64,000 nucleotides of DNA, taken from assembly GCA_025463745.1 (NCBI GenBank), contig JAODBB010000005.1, positions 59,329 through 123,328 on the forward strand, in the 5' to 3' direction. The notes under the pieces were generated by a model, which was not told where the DNA came from, ran no database searches, and was given only the letters and a program-made list of their open reading frames with translations. Each line of letters opens with the position of its first letter. Position 1 is the first letter of the stretch. Shown here piece by piece: positions 1 to 8,881 of the stretch. The position numbers and the translations under genes were made by a program. This stretch comes from Subtercola sp. (GTDB lineage Bacteria; Actinomycetota; Actinomycetes; Actinomycetales; Microbacteriaceae).

Positions 1-1967
1 GTGCTGGGTTCGCTGGTGCCGGGTTCGCGGATGCTGGGTTCGCGGGCACCGGATGATCGGGCCAGGCCCACGGCGTCGAGCCAGCGTGCCCGGCGGGCTG
101 CCGCGTGCGCCGCGCTGACGTGTGGCACGAAGGTCGTGCTGCCGCGGTCGAACGCGAGCACTTCGTCGTCGGTGAATACGCCGGCGGCGATACCCGCGAG
201 ATGAGCGGCACCGAGGGCCGAAAGCCCGGCGACCGACGGCCGCTCGACACGGCGCTGTGTGAGATCGGCGAGCAGCTGTGCGAGTTCGTCGTTCGCGGCG
301 GGGCCGCCGTCGATCACGATCGTGTCGAACCTCCCGCGGTTCGCCTCTGCCGCCGACAGCACGTCTTCGACCTGCAGAACGATCGACTCGACTGCCGCAC
401 GCGCAAGCTGATCGCGACCCGCGCCGAGGTCGAAGCCGGTGATCACGGCTCGTGCGGATTCGTCCCACCAGGGCGCGCCAAGGCCTGCGAAGGCAGGCAC
501 CAGATCGACGCCGGCGTCGGGAGTGAGCGGCGTGGTCGCTGCCAGCGCGAAGACGTCGGCGGGCGCGATGCCGAAGAGGCCGGCGAGCCAGGTGACGGTG
601 GAACCGCTCGAGAGAATGTTGCCCTCGAAGGCGAGCCGAGCATCCGGTGCCCCCCAGGCGACGGTGGTGACGAGGCCGGCGGGCGCGAGTGGCGGCACGA
701 CTGACACGGCCTGCGGCGCGGGGGTGCCGTGGCCAACGGGCAGTGAGCTGGGAAGGAGGCCCATGATCGACGACCCGGTGCCAAGCGTGACCTTCACCGC
801 GCCCGGCTCCCGGGTACCGTGGCCGAAGAGTGCCGCGTGACTGTCGCCGAGAACGGCGTGAAAGCGTGTGTCTGGGGGCAGGGCATCCACCCCGCGCACC
901 GGCGCCGACGGTTCGTTCGACGCCGCTATTCTCGGCAGCGCCTCGCGCGGAATGCGAAAGATCGAGAGCAGCTCAGCGCTCCAGTCGAGCGTCGCGAGAT
1001 CGAGCAACTGGGTGCGGCTGGCGTTGCCCAGTTCGATGCGGTGCTCGCCTGTCAGCGCAAACAGCAGAAATGTGTCGACGGTACCCAGGGCGATCTCGCC
1101 GGCACGCGAGCGTGATCGGTCGGGATCGACCTCGTCGAGCAGCCAGGCGAACTTGAGGGCCGAGAACATGGGGTCCAGTGGCAGGCCCGTTATCTCGCGC
1201 ACGCGATCACCAAAGCCGGCCGCCGCGATCTGTTGCGCTGCGGCGATGGTTCGGCGGTCTTGCCAGCCGAGCACGGGGCCGAGGGGTTCGCCGGTGACGG
1301 TGCTCCAGATAAGGGCGGACTCGCGCTGGTTGGAGAGAGCGAGCGCTGCCACTCGGTCGCCAGCGGTGACTCGGTCGCCCGCGGGGCGAGTTTCTCCCGA
1401 AACGCTCGCTACCTCGCGGTGGCCAAGTGCTTGGGCTCGGGCGCCCTGTTCACCCGCGCCGTGGTCCTGTCCACCCACGCCGTGGTCCTGTTCACCCGCC
1501 CCGTGGTCCTGTCCACCCACGCCGTGGTCCTGTCCACCCGCCCCGTGGTCCTGTCCACCCACGCCGTGGTCCTGTCCACCCGCCCTGTGGTCGCGTTCAC
1601 CAGCGCCGTGGTCGCTTCCGCGCACGCCCTCGGCGCTTTCACTCTGGTCTGATGCACTCGCGGCCGCCGCAGCCAAGGCTGAACCGATGTCGGCGAGGGC
1701 TTGGTGCACGCTCGCGAGCAGCTGCCGGGCATCTTGCTCGACCCAGCCGGGAGCCGGATGAGACTGCTCGAGCGGTACAGACGCCGTGGCGATGACTCGC
1801 CCAGCGCTGTCTAGAGCGATGGCTTTGGTCGAACTCGTGCCCTGGTCGATGGCGATCACGACGTCGCGGCCAGCCTCGACATTCGCGGTTGGCGCGGTCG
1901 GCACGGTTCGCACGGTCGGCACGGTCGGCGGCGTGACTTCAGTGGCGCGCGACCCGGCTTCAGGCAT
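1..1967 (-). CDS. FGGY-family carbohydrate kinase, 3' end outside the window
   Basis: An open frame of 655 codons runs off the left edge. The N-terminal phosphate motif IDQGTSSTKAIAL lies near residue 40, after a Pro/Thr/Val-rich leader. SNQRESALIW, WQDRRT and GDSHAALFGHG follow, all typical of glycerol/xylulokinase-like FGGY kinases, which phosphorylate a polyol or ketose with ATP in the cytosol. About 57 residues of tandem GGQDHGVG/GGQDHGAG repeats (residues ~114-170) interrupt the N-terminal domain, and the visible C-terminus is a run of REPS/REPG repeats, so the protein is longer than the usual ~500 residues. The ATG overlaps the stop of the transketolase C-subunit gene by 8 bases (ATGCCTGA), implying translational coupling. 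The substrate cannot be read from sequence; a pentulose or tetritol is plausible from the neighbours. Confidence 0.85.
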   Translation of the reverse strand, partial: MPEAGSRATEVTPPTVPTVRTVPTAPTANVEAGRDVVIAIDQGTSSTKAIALDSAGRVIATASVPLEQSHPAPGWVEQDARQLLASVHQALADIGSALAAAAASASDQSESAEGVRGSDHGAGERDHRAGGQDHGVGGQDHGAGGQDHGVGGQDHGAGEQDHGVGGQDHGAGEQGARAQALGHREVASVSGETRPAGDRVTAGDRVAALALSNQRESALIWSTVTGEPLGPVLGWQDRRTIAAAQQIAAAGFGDRVREITGLPLDPMFSALKFAWLLDEVDPDRSRSRAGEIALGTVDTFLLFALTGEHRIELGNASRTQLLDLATLDWSAELLSIFRIPREALPRIAASNEPSAPVRGVDALPPDTRFHAVLGDSHAALFGHGTREPGAVKVTLGTGSSIMGLLPSSLPVGHGTPAPQAVSVVPPLAPAGLVTTVAWGAPDARLAFEGNILSSGSTVTWLAGLFGIAPADVFALAATTPLTPDAGVDLVPAFAGLGAPWWDESARAVITGFDLGAGRDQLARAAVESIVLQVEDVLSAAEANRGRFDTIVIDGGPAANDELAQLLADLTQRRVERPSVAGLSALGAAHLAGIAAGVFTDDEVLAFDRGSTTFVPHVSAAHAAARRARWLDAVGLARSSGAREPSIREPGTSEPS
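1458..1625. repeat. 21-bp coding minisatellite, eight units
   Basis: Eight head-to-tail 21-bp units, with GCCGTGGTCCTGTCC as the core on the plus strand. The first six alternate between endings CAC and CGC, giving a 42-bp higher-order period; the last two units are diverged. The unit length is a multiple of three, so the kinase reading frame stays open and encodes alternating GVGGQDH and GAGGQDH. Confidence 0.95.
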
Positions 1968-2955
1968 CGGCAAGCGCCTCCCTGGCGGCAGTAACGAGGT
2001 GAGTCGCGGTCAAGTTGAAGTACTCGAGCAAGAAGTCGGTGTTCCCAGTCGGCGCGAACTCGGTGAGTCCCAGAATACGCAGCGGAACCCTCGCCCCGCG
2101 TTCGAGCTGGCTGACCACGCCGGCAACGGCAGCCCCAAGGCCGCCCGCGATGTTCGCCTCTTCGGCGGTCACGATGGCACGTGTCTCGCGCGCCGCCCCG
2201 ATGATCGCTGCGATGTCGAGAGGGGCGATGTACGACGCGTTCAGCACCCGCACGCTGACACCGGCAGCCTCGAGTTCGGCAGCAGCGACGAGAGCGCGAG
2301 ATACCAGGGTTCCGGTGGCGATCAGGGTGACGTCATTCCCGTCGCGCAGCGTCTGGAACTCGCCCCGCACCAGCGGGGCACCCTCGATAGACACATCGGG
2401 CACCTTGTGGCGGCCAACGCGGATGAACGTGGGCCGCGGGTTCGCCACCGCCGCCTGCACGGCCTGCCGGGTCTGCTGCCGGTCGGCCGGAACCACGATG
2501 TCGAGCCCCGGCAGTGCACGCAGCCATGACAGGTCTTCTACCGAGTGGTGCGTCGGACCGAGTTCGCCGTAGGCCATGCCCGGGCTCATTCCGCAGAGGA
2601 TGACCGGGTGCTGGCTATAGGCGACGTCGGCCTTCACCTGCTCGAGCGAACGGCCGGTGAGGAAGGGCGACGCACCGCAGACGAAAGGGATGAGGCCAGA
2701 GCTGGCCAGCCCTGCTCCGACGCCCACCATGTCTTGTTCGGCGATACCCACGTTGATGAGCCGGTCGGGAAATTCGTCGCGAAAGGCCGTCAGGTTGGAC
2801 GAGCCGACGGAATCGTTGCACACGGCCACGATGCGGGCATCCGTTCTCGCCAGCCGAATGAGCTCGTCGGCGAAGGCGGTGCGGTTGTCGTACGTTGGGG
2901 CGGCGGAGAGGCGCTCGGCCTCGGTCTGCACCGGCTGGGTCGTTTCGATGCTCAC
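1960..2955 (-). CDS. transketolase C-terminal subunit (pyrimidine-binding and C-terminal domains)
   Basis: 331 residues matching the second half of transketolase, encoded separately. Near the N-terminus is the pyrimidine-domain region (NVGIAEQDMVGVGAGLA); the C-terminal domain follows. With the next gene it should form a heterotetramer that moves two-carbon ketol units between sugar phosphates using thiamine diphosphate. The GTG start at 2955 overlaps the TGA of the N-subunit gene by four bases (GTGA), with a clean GGAGGA seven bases upstream. Its stop overlaps the FGGY kinase start, so the three genes form a tightly coupled operon. Split transketolases occur in dedicated sugar pathways as well as central metabolism, so this need not be the housekeeping enzyme. 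Confidence 0.92.
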   Translation of the reverse strand: MSIETTQPVQTEAERLSAAPTYDNRTAFADELIRLARTDARIVAVCNDSVGSSNLTAFRDEFPDRLINVGIAEQDMVGVGAGLASSGLIPFVCGASPFLTGRSLEQVKADVAYSQHPVILCGMSPGMAYGELGPTHHSVEDLSWLRALPGLDIVVPADRQQTRQAVQAAVANPRPTFIRVGRHKVPDVSIEGAPLVRGEFQTLRDGNDVTLIATGTLVSRALVAAAELEAAGVSVRVLNASYIAPLDIAAIIGAARETRAIVTAEEANIAGGLGAAVAGVVSQLERGARVPLRILGLTEFAPTGNTDFLLEYFNLTATHLVTAAREALADA

Positions 2956-3833
2956 GCGAGCTCCTCCAATGCCAGGCGAACCTGTTCGGCCGACGGCACT
3001 TTGTGATGCCATTCGACGCGGTCTTCGATGAACGAAACGCCCTTGCCCTTGATGGTGTTGGCGATCACGGCAACCGGTTTGCCGGTGGTCGACGGGGCGA
3101 AAGCGGTGATGAGCGAGGCGTAGTCGTGCCCGTCGGCGATGCGCACCTCGCAACCGAACGACGCGAGCTTCTCGTCGAGTGGATCGAGCGCGTTCGTCTC
3201 TTCGGTTCGGGCGCCCTGCTGCAGGCGGTTGCGGTCGACGATTGCTACGAGATTGTCGAGCTTGTACTGCGAGGCCGACATGAGCGCCTCCCAGTTGCTG
3301 CCTTCTTGCATCTCGCCGTCGCCCATCACCACGAACACTCGGGCGCCGCTGCCCGCGAGTTTCGCCGCGATGGCCTGGCCGACGGCGACGGGTAACCCGT
3401 GGCCGAGCGGGCCGGTGTTGGTCTCGACGCCCGGCACTTTGTTGCGGTTCGGATGCCCGTTCAGAGCACTGAGCGGAGCCATGAACGTCGACAGCTCAGC
3501 CGGGTCGAAATACCCACTGAAGGCGAGGGTCGAGTACAGCGCTGCTGCGCAGTGCCCTTTGCTGAGGATGAACCGGTCGCGCCCCGCCTTACCCGGATCG
3601 GCCGGGTCGATGCGCAGGGTGTAGTCGAACAACGTGGTCAGAATGTCGGTGACAGAGAAGTCGCCCCCGATGTGCCCGAGGCCCGCGCTCGAGATCATGT
3701 TCACCACGCTGCGGCGGGTGCGCTTGGCCGAACCGGCGAGCTCGGCGTCGCGCTCGACGGCGCTCGACGCGTTCTCGACGCGCACGCGCAGCTCACGCCA
3801 CTGCTCGACCTGGGCTGGGTCTGTGGTCAACAT
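2952..3833 (-). CDS. transketolase N-terminal subunit (thiamine diphosphate-binding)
   Basis: 293 residues from the chosen ATG. It carries the thiamine diphosphate/Mg motif GDGEMQEGSNWEAL (near residues 155-170), followed by NLVAIVDRN. The substrate-channel histidine region SKGHCAAALY and GPLGHGLPVAVG are also present. It pairs with the downstream C-subunit. I placed the start at 3833 because GAGAGGGAA lies about ten bases upstream and the preceding codons look non-conserved; an in-frame ATG at 3884 would add 17 residues. Expression probably begins in the 340-base gap upstream, which holds a TTGACA element and inverted CACGTGAGAC motifs. Confidence 0.9.
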   Translation of the reverse strand: MLTTDPAQVEQWRELRVRVENASSAVERDAELAGSAKRTRRSVVNMISSAGLGHIGGDFSVTDILTTLFDYTLRIDPADPGKAGRDRFILSKGHCAAALYSTLAFSGYFDPAELSTFMAPLSALNGHPNRNKVPGVETNTGPLGHGLPVAVGQAIAAKLAGSGARVFVVMGDGEMQEGSNWEALMSASQYKLDNLVAIVDRNRLQQGARTEETNALDPLDEKLASFGCEVRIADGHDYASLITAFAPSTTGKPVAVIANTIKGKGVSFIEDRVEWHHKVPSAEQVRLALEELA

Positions 3834-3909
3834 TCGGTTGGGGTTCCCTCTCGTACCAGTGGGGGTTGTGGGTTTTAGTTGCATATCTATTCACTATTGA
3901 ACGGACATA

Positions 3910-3942
3910 CTCAATCGTGACAGCATTCTTCGCTCGTGTCAA
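3910..3942 (-). promoter_or_regulatory. possible promoter of the transketolase-kinase operon
   Basis: On the minus strand a perfect TTGACA (3942-3937) lies about 100 bases upstream of the chosen start. The best -10 match at normal spacing is only CACGAT; TATGTC lies further downstream than expected. The -35 assignment is therefore reasonable and the -10 is weak. Confidence 0.3.
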
Positions 3943-3974
3943 CGTGTTGGGCTCCGCGAGGCACCAGCGATTCG

Positions 3975-4065
3975 CACGTGAGACCAACACGCCGTCGTGA
4001 GGCGGCTATAGCGGTCTCGATTGGGCGCAGTGGTCTCACGAGTCAGGTCGTGGGCACGTGAGACC
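3975..4065. promoter_or_regulatory. three copies of a CACGTGAGACC-type motif, two forming an inverted repeat
   Basis: CACGTGAGACC stands at 3975-3985. GGTCTCACG (4032-4040) and CGTGAGACC (4057-4065) are exact inverted complements separated by 16 bases. The motifs lie between the ribokinase and transketolase genes, upstream of the transketolase start. They could be operators of a sugar-responsive repressor, or the pair could be a hairpin ending the ribokinase transcript. No regulator gene adjoins them. Confidence 0.5.
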
Positions 4066-4068
4066 CGG

Positions 4069-4196
4069 GCACTGCGCGTCAGGCTGGCTTCGAGTCAGGC
4101 GGGCTTCGCGCCGGGCTGGCACTGCGCGTCAGGTGGGCTTCGCGTCAGGTGGGCTTCGCGTCAGGCGGGCTTCGCGTCAGGCGGGCTGCGCGCCCA
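4069..4196. repeat. imperfect 17-bp tandem repeats overlapping the ribokinase 3' end
   Basis: A block built of GCTTCGCGTCAGGCGGG-like 17-bp units, nearly perfect in the right half and degenerate (with an ACTGCGCGTCAGG variant) in the left. The TGA of the PfkB kinase at 4177 lies inside the array, so unit gain or loss could change the end of that protein. Together with the CACGTGAGACC motifs it fills the 343-base gap at 3834-4176; I see no gene there. Confidence 0.85.
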
Positions 4197-5043
4197 GCCA
4201 CGAGACGGAGCGGCCTGCGGCAGCGCTGGCAGCGTGCATGGCCTGCTCGCGCGAGTCGCCGGCGGCTAGACGCGCGGCGAGAGTGCCGCAGTACGTGTCT
4301 CCGGCGCCAGTGGTGTCGACCACCGTCTCGGCCGGAGCCGACGCGACCGACACGTCGCCCCAGCGTGAGCCCGCGGAACCGAGCGTGACGAGCAGCGAGG
4401 GCAGGTCGGCTCCGGATTCCCGCAGTTCACCCGCCTCGAGCTCGTTCACCACCACGGGGTCGGCCATCGCCAGCACGTCAGCGGGCAGCAGAGCGAACGG
4501 CGCGAGGTTGAGCACGACTCGCGCACGGGCATCCGCTGCGATTCGTATCGCAGCCGCGACAACCTCGAGGTCGAGTTCGAGGGAGACGAGCAGCACGTCT
4601 TCTGCGCTCAGGCCCGAGGGCTCGGAGTCGTAGGCGGTGTCGGTGGTGTCGGGGCCGCCCGAGCCGCGCAGAACCTCGAGATCGTCGAAGGAGACTCTGG
4701 CGTTCGCCCCCGGCGACACGATGATGGTGTTCTCGCCGGATTCGTCGACGGCGATCATGGCGTGTCCGGTGGTGACTCCGCGAGTGACGGTGAGCGACCG
4801 CACGTCGATCGACCGCGACGCGAGCCTGCGGCGATAGGCCTCGCCCTCGGCGTCGTCGCCGACACGACCGACGAAGACCACCTCAGCTCCGGCTTCGGCG
4901 GCCGCAACGGCCTGATTCGCACCTTTGCCACCCCAGAACGTCTCGAGGTCTGAGCCGCGCACGGTTTCTCCGGGCAGTGGATGCCGCTGCACTCGCACCA
5001 CGGAATCGACGTTCACCGACCCCACCACAAACACCCGGCCCAC
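4177..5043 (-). CDS. PfkB-family sugar kinase, ribokinase-like
   Basis: 288 residues. The ribokinase N-terminus VFVVGSVNVDSVV and the sugar-binding WGGKGANQAVAAAEAGA (residues ~37-53) are present, as is the catalytic DTTGAGDTYCG near residue 250, where the Asp acts as base. It should phosphorylate a free sugar such as ribose with ATP. A non-conserved acidic stretch (DTTDTAYDSEPSG) sits mid-protein. It lies on the same strand as the split transketolase operon, 343 bases upstream, and may feed that pathway, but the intervening repeats and inverted motifs suggest separate control. Ribokinase is the best guess; other pentose or nucleoside kinases of the family remain possible. Confidence 0.88.
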   Translation of the reverse strand: MGRVFVVGSVNVDSVVRVQRHPLPGETVRGSDLETFWGGKGANQAVAAAEAGAEVVFVGRVGDDAEGEAYRRRLASRSIDVRSLTVTRGVTTGHAMIAVDESGENTIIVSPGANARVSFDDLEVLRGSGGPDTTDTAYDSEPSGLSAEDVLLVSLELDLEVVAAAIRIAADARARVVLNLAPFALLPADVLAMADPVVVNELEAGELRESGADLPSLLVTLGSAGSRWGDVSVASAPAETVVDTTGAGDTYCGTLAARLAAGDSREQAMHAASAAAGRSVSWLGAQPA

Positions 5044-5147
5044 CTGCGGCCCCTTTCGTCGCGTGGTGCCGCTTCGCGCAGCAGGATCTTGCTCCAGCGC
5101 ACCGCCGCCAGCCTACCCGCGCGCGCTCGAAACCAAACGCCCGCTCA

Positions 5148-7421
5148 TCAGCTCGTCGCCGAGGCCTCCCCCGCCGTCAGGTCGTAGACCGTGGTGCCAC
5201 CGACGGTGGTCGCCGTGAAGTTCGACGCAACCCAACTCGCGATCTGCGAGGCGTCTGAGCTGCCACCGTTGGAGGCGCCGATCGAACCCGCCGAGATGAA
5301 GTAGTGGATCTTGCCCTGCGCCACGTACTGCTCGAATTGCTCGAGAGTCGGTGACGGGTCGCTTCCGTTGAACCCGCCGAGCGGCATGACGGCCGCCTGG
5401 CTGGCGAGCTGATAGCTCGCCGCATTCTGCGAACCGACTGTCGCAGCCGCCCAGGTGTAGTTCGAGGCGTTGGCCGCAAGCAACGAACTCAGTGCTGAGC
5501 TGACGGTCGCGCCGCCCAAGAGCCCGCCCCCGCCGGCCGCGAAGCCGCCACCGCCACCGAATCGGCCGCCGGTCGTTCCCGTCGTGGTGCCACCGCCCGT
5601 CGTTCCAGTGCCCGTGCCGCCGGTGCCCGTGCCCGTGCCGCCCGTGCCGGTACCACCCGTCGTGCCGGCACCTGCACCGGCCCCCGGCGCCTGAGTGCCA
5701 CCCTGTTGCCCGAACCCGCCGGGCGGCGTTCCCCCTCCACCTCGGGCGCCGGCCTGAGCGCCGGCCTGCCCGTTGGCCCCACGAGCGCCGGTTCCGCCGG
5801 CGCGGCCGAAACCGCCTGCGCCGCCGAATCCAGTCGACGAGGCCACCGCCGGCCCCGCCGTGGGCAGCGAGCCGGTGTGAGCCGTCGAAATCGTCTGGAG
5901 CGTGTACGCGGTCGGCGCCAGAAGCACGGCGACGAGTGAGACCACAATCGTCGTTATGCGCAGCGAGCGCCACTTCCAGCGCACCACGAGCAGCACCGCG
6001 CCCACGATCGAGAGCACCAGAACCACGAACTTGAGCCACGGCAGCCAGTCGGTCGCCCTGGTCAGCAGGGAGAACGCCCAGATGCCCGTCGTCAGAACGA
6101 GCGCGGCAGAGAGCAATCGTGCCCAGAGGTACCGCCTGGTGTTCCAGAGCAGCACGGCACCCGCGCCGACGAGCCCGGCGATCGCGGGTGCCAGGGCGAC
6201 GGTGTAGTACGCGTGAAAGATGCCGGCCATGTAGCTGAAGAGCAACCCGGTGAGAACCAGCCAGCCGCCGAACATGACGAAGACGGCTCGCCGGGCATCC
6301 GTTCGCTTCTGCCTGCGCAGCAGCACGAACGACACGACCATGAGCACGAGCGCGGCCGGGATGAGCCAGGCGATCTGGCCACCGAACTCGCCGTCGAGCA
6401 GCCGGGTGATACCGGTCGCCCCCCACTGCCCGCCGCCGACAGCAGTAGCTCCACCGCCGGTGACGCTGCCTGTCTCGGCGCCGGTCAGGCGACCGAACCC
6501 GTTGTAGCCGAACGTCAGCTCGAGAAAGTCGTTATTCTGCGAGCCACCGACATAGGGCCGCATCGAGGCGGGCACCAGCTCGACCAGGGCGACCCACCAC
6601 CCGGCAGACACGATGACGGCCGCGAGGGCGCCGAGCAGATGCAGAAGCCGCTTGCCGAACTTCACCGGCCCGGCCCAGGCGTACGCCACGGCTAACGGAG
6701 GCAGCAGCACGAAGGCTTGCAACTGCTTCGTGAGAAACCCGAACCCGATCATCGCTCCGGCCAAAAGCAGCCAGCGCATCTTTCCGCTCTCGATGGCCCG
6801 AAGAGTGAAGTACACCGATGCGGTGAGCAGCAACACCAGAAGCGCATCGGGGTTGTTGAAGCGGAACATCAATGCTGCGACTGGAGTGCTCGCGAGCACA
6901 CCGCCGGCCAGAAGCGCCGCGCCCGGCGAGAAGTGACGTCGCACGATGAGGTAGACGAGGATGACCGTTGCGACGCCCATGAGCGCCTCGGGCAGCAGAA
7001 TCGCGAACGAGCTGAGCCCGAACAACCGAACTGAGAGAGACATCAGCCAGAGGCTGGCCGGCGGCTTGTCGACCGTGATGGAATTGCCCGCGTCAGAAGA
7101 GCCGAAAAGGAACGCCTCCCAGTTCTGCGACCCGGCTTGCACCGCGGCGCTGTAGAACTCGTTCGCGTAGCCGCTGACCGAGAGGTTCCACAGGTACGCG
7201 AGAGCCGTCAGCAGAATCAGGCCGAGAAACGCGGGGCGTTCCCAGGCGGGGTGAGCGGCGTCACCGCGAATGAGCCAGCGGCCGAAGCCGCGCGAGCGAC
7301 CACCGGCGTTCGAACCACCGGCGTTCGACCTACCGGCATTCGAACTACCGGCGAGACCAGGCGTGCCGGCAGAGCCGGGGATGCCCGGGGCGGCAGGATT
7401 CGGAAGAGTGCTGGTGGTCAT
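5148..7421 (-). CDS. ArnT/PMT-type membrane glycosyltransferase (GT39), YkcB-like
   Basis: 757 residues. A disordered Asn-Ala-Gly-rich N-terminus precedes a polytopic region (~residues 60-510) with VDKPPASLWLMSLSVRLFG near the first outer loop, as in GT39 transferases that use polyprenyl-phosphate sugars. Residues ~530-630 are almost pure Gly/Thr/Ala/Gln repeats. A soluble C-terminal domain (ATVGSQNAASYQLASQ, then PLGGFNGSDPSPTLEQFEQY) matches what is found in the Bacillus YkcB group. The ATG overlaps the upstream GT2 gene stop by one base (TGATG). The pair probably makes a lipid-linked sugar and transfers it outside the membrane to a cell-wall polymer or protein; the acceptor is unknown. Confidence 0.85.
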   Translation of the reverse strand: MTTSTLPNPAAPGIPGSAGTPGLAGSSNAGRSNAGGSNAGGRSRGFGRWLIRGDAAHPAWERPAFLGLILLTALAYLWNLSVSGYANEFYSAAVQAGSQNWEAFLFGSSDAGNSITVDKPPASLWLMSLSVRLFGLSSFAILLPEALMGVATVILVYLIVRRHFSPGAALLAGGVLASTPVAALMFRFNNPDALLVLLLTASVYFTLRAIESGKMRWLLLAGAMIGFGFLTKQLQAFVLLPPLAVAYAWAGPVKFGKRLLHLLGALAAVIVSAGWWVALVELVPASMRPYVGGSQNNDFLELTFGYNGFGRLTGAETGSVTGGGATAVGGGQWGATGITRLLDGEFGGQIAWLIPAALVLMVVSFVLLRRQKRTDARRAVFVMFGGWLVLTGLLFSYMAGIFHAYYTVALAPAIAGLVGAGAVLLWNTRRYLWARLLSAALVLTTGIWAFSLLTRATDWLPWLKFVVLVLSIVGAVLLVVRWKWRSLRITTIVVSLVAVLLAPTAYTLQTISTAHTGSLPTAGPAVASSTGFGGAGGFGRAGGTGARGANGQAGAQAGARGGGGTPPGGFGQQGGTQAPGAGAGAGTTGGTGTGGTGTGTGGTGTGTTGGGTTTGTTGGRFGGGGGFAAGGGGLLGGATVSSALSSLLAANASNYTWAAATVGSQNAASYQLASQAAVMPLGGFNGSDPSPTLEQFEQYVAQGKIHYFISAGSIGASNGGSSDASQIASWVASNFTATTVGGTTVYDLTAGEASATS

Positions 7422-8881
7422 CAGGCGGCGGTTGCTTTCTGCGAGGGGGCGGCTGAGGAAGGTGAGGAGGCTGTCTGCGAAGAAGTCGGGCCCGACGACG
7501 GCGTCGCCTGCCGAAGAGTCTCGCCGTCGGAAGCCACACCAGCGGGCGAACCACGGCCGATTGTGGAAACTCCGGGCTCCTGCCCCGATGTGGAGGAGAG
7601 GTGCGAGACAACCAGCGAGGCGCCCCGCGACTCACCCCGCCTCTCGCCCCGCGCCTCGCCCGGCCACGCCGCCCCAGCAGACGCCTGCACCCCCTCGGCT
7701 CGCGGCGCCCGGAACACCCAGCGCCGCAGCAGAACGAACCGCAGCACCGTGGCCACGAGGTTCGCCACAGTGAGCACGATGAGCTCCACGATGGTCGGAG
7801 CCCCTGGCGCGAACGCGTTCAGCGCCAGCAGCGACCCCGACGTGATCGCCCAGGCGATAGCGAAGACGATCAGCCCTTGAAATTGATGCACGGCAGCACG
7901 CTCGGGCCCGCGAATGGCAAACGTGAACCGCCGATTCGCCCAGGTATTGGCGATGGTCGTGATGAGCAGCGCCGTGAAGTTGGCCGCCTGCGCGCCCAGC
8001 GCACCCTGAAACAGCAGGTAGAGCAGTGCGTAGACGACCGTCGAAAGGCCGCCGACGATGCAGAATCGCACCACTTGACCCAGGAACGACGGCCGTGCGA
8101 CCCGCCCGATCGGCGACCGGCCGAGTTCGGCGTACACCGACTGCACCGGAATCACGCCGCGAGCGAGATCGCGCCCGACCCGGAACACTCCACGGAGGTC
8201 TTGCTTGATGGTCGGCACGATGTCGACGCGGGAGTCGAGGTCGTCGATCCAGTCGACGGGAACCTCGTGGATGCGCAGGCCCGACCGCTGCGCAATGACC
8301 AGCAACTCGGTGTCGAAGAACCAGGCGTCATCGTGCACGAGCGGTAAGAGCACTGCCGCGACATCCGCCCTGATCGCCTTGAACCCGCACTGCGCGTCAG
8401 AGAACGTGACCCCGAGCATGCCGTGCAGCAGAACGTTGTAGGAGCGCGAGATGAATTCCCGCTTGCCGCCGCGTACAACCCGCGACGATCGTGAGAGCCG
8501 GGTTCCGATGGCCACGTCTGAATGCCCCGAAAGCAGTGGCGCGACCAGCGGCGGCAGGGCAGCGAGGTCGGTCGAGAGATCGACGTCGACGTAGGCGAAC
8601 ACCCGGGCATGCGACGACCCCCAGGCGAGCTTGAGCGCATGACCGCGACCCTTGCGCTGCGTGTGCACGACTCGCACCTCGGCGATCTCGGCCGCAAGCG
8701 CATCCGCGATCTGGGGGGTCGCGTCGACGCTCGCGTTGTCGGCGATAGTGACCTGCCACGGCACCGACATCGATTCGGCGAGGTAGGCCGCGAGGCGGCG
8801 GATACTGGGCTCGAGAGCGACCTGCTCGTTATAGACCGGCACGACGACATCAAGAGCGAGTGTGGCTTCCTGCGGGTTCAT
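7421..8881 (-). CDS. GT2 polyprenyl-phosphate glycosyltransferase fused to a GtrA-like membrane domain, YkcC-like
   Basis: 486 residues. The GT2 domain starts at once (LDVVVPVYNEQVALEPS) and contains YVDVDLSTDL (the DxD region) and GFKAIRADVAAVLL. A GtrA-like domain with four membrane segments follows (~residues 290-410, from FCIVGGLSTVVYALLYL), then a Ser/Gly-rich tail. The first domain should load a sugar onto undecaprenyl phosphate and the second may help flip it. I chose the ATG at 8881 (GGCGAGAG upstream) because conserved sequence begins right after it; 8908 is an alternative. The gene diverges from the GntR-lldD unit, and the tandem operator lies about 100 bases upstream. Confidence 0.88.
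   Translation of the reverse strand: MNPQEATLALDVVVPVYNEQVALEPSIRRLAAYLAESMSVPWQVTIADNASVDATPQIADALAAEIAEVRVVHTQRKGRGHALKLAWGSSHARVFAYVDVDLSTDLAALPPLVAPLLSGHSDVAIGTRLSRSSRVVRGGKREFISRSYNVLLHGMLGVTFSDAQCGFKAIRADVAAVLLPLVHDDAWFFDTELLVIAQRSGLRIHEVPVDWIDDLDSRVDIVPTIKQDLRGVFRVGRDLARGVIPVQSVYAELGRSPIGRVARPSFLGQVVRFCIVGGLSTVVYALLYLLFQGALGAQAANFTALLITTIANTWANRRFTFAIRGPERAAVHQFQGLIVFAIAWAITSGSLLALNAFAPGAPTIVELIVLTVANLVATVLRFVLLRRWVFRAPRAEGVQASAGAAWPGEARGERRGESRGASLVVSHLSSTSGQEPGVSTIGRGSPAGVASDGETLRQATPSSGPTSSQTASSPSSAAPSQKATAA

Noticed and set aside
1458..1625. Tandem 21-bp array as a CRISPR array
   Set aside because: Units are contiguous with no unique spacers, keep the reading frame, and no cas genes are present.
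4032..4065. Inverted repeat as an insertion-sequence end
   Set aside because: No transposase frame or target duplication is associated; the arms are short and match a third isolated motif, which better fits an operator.
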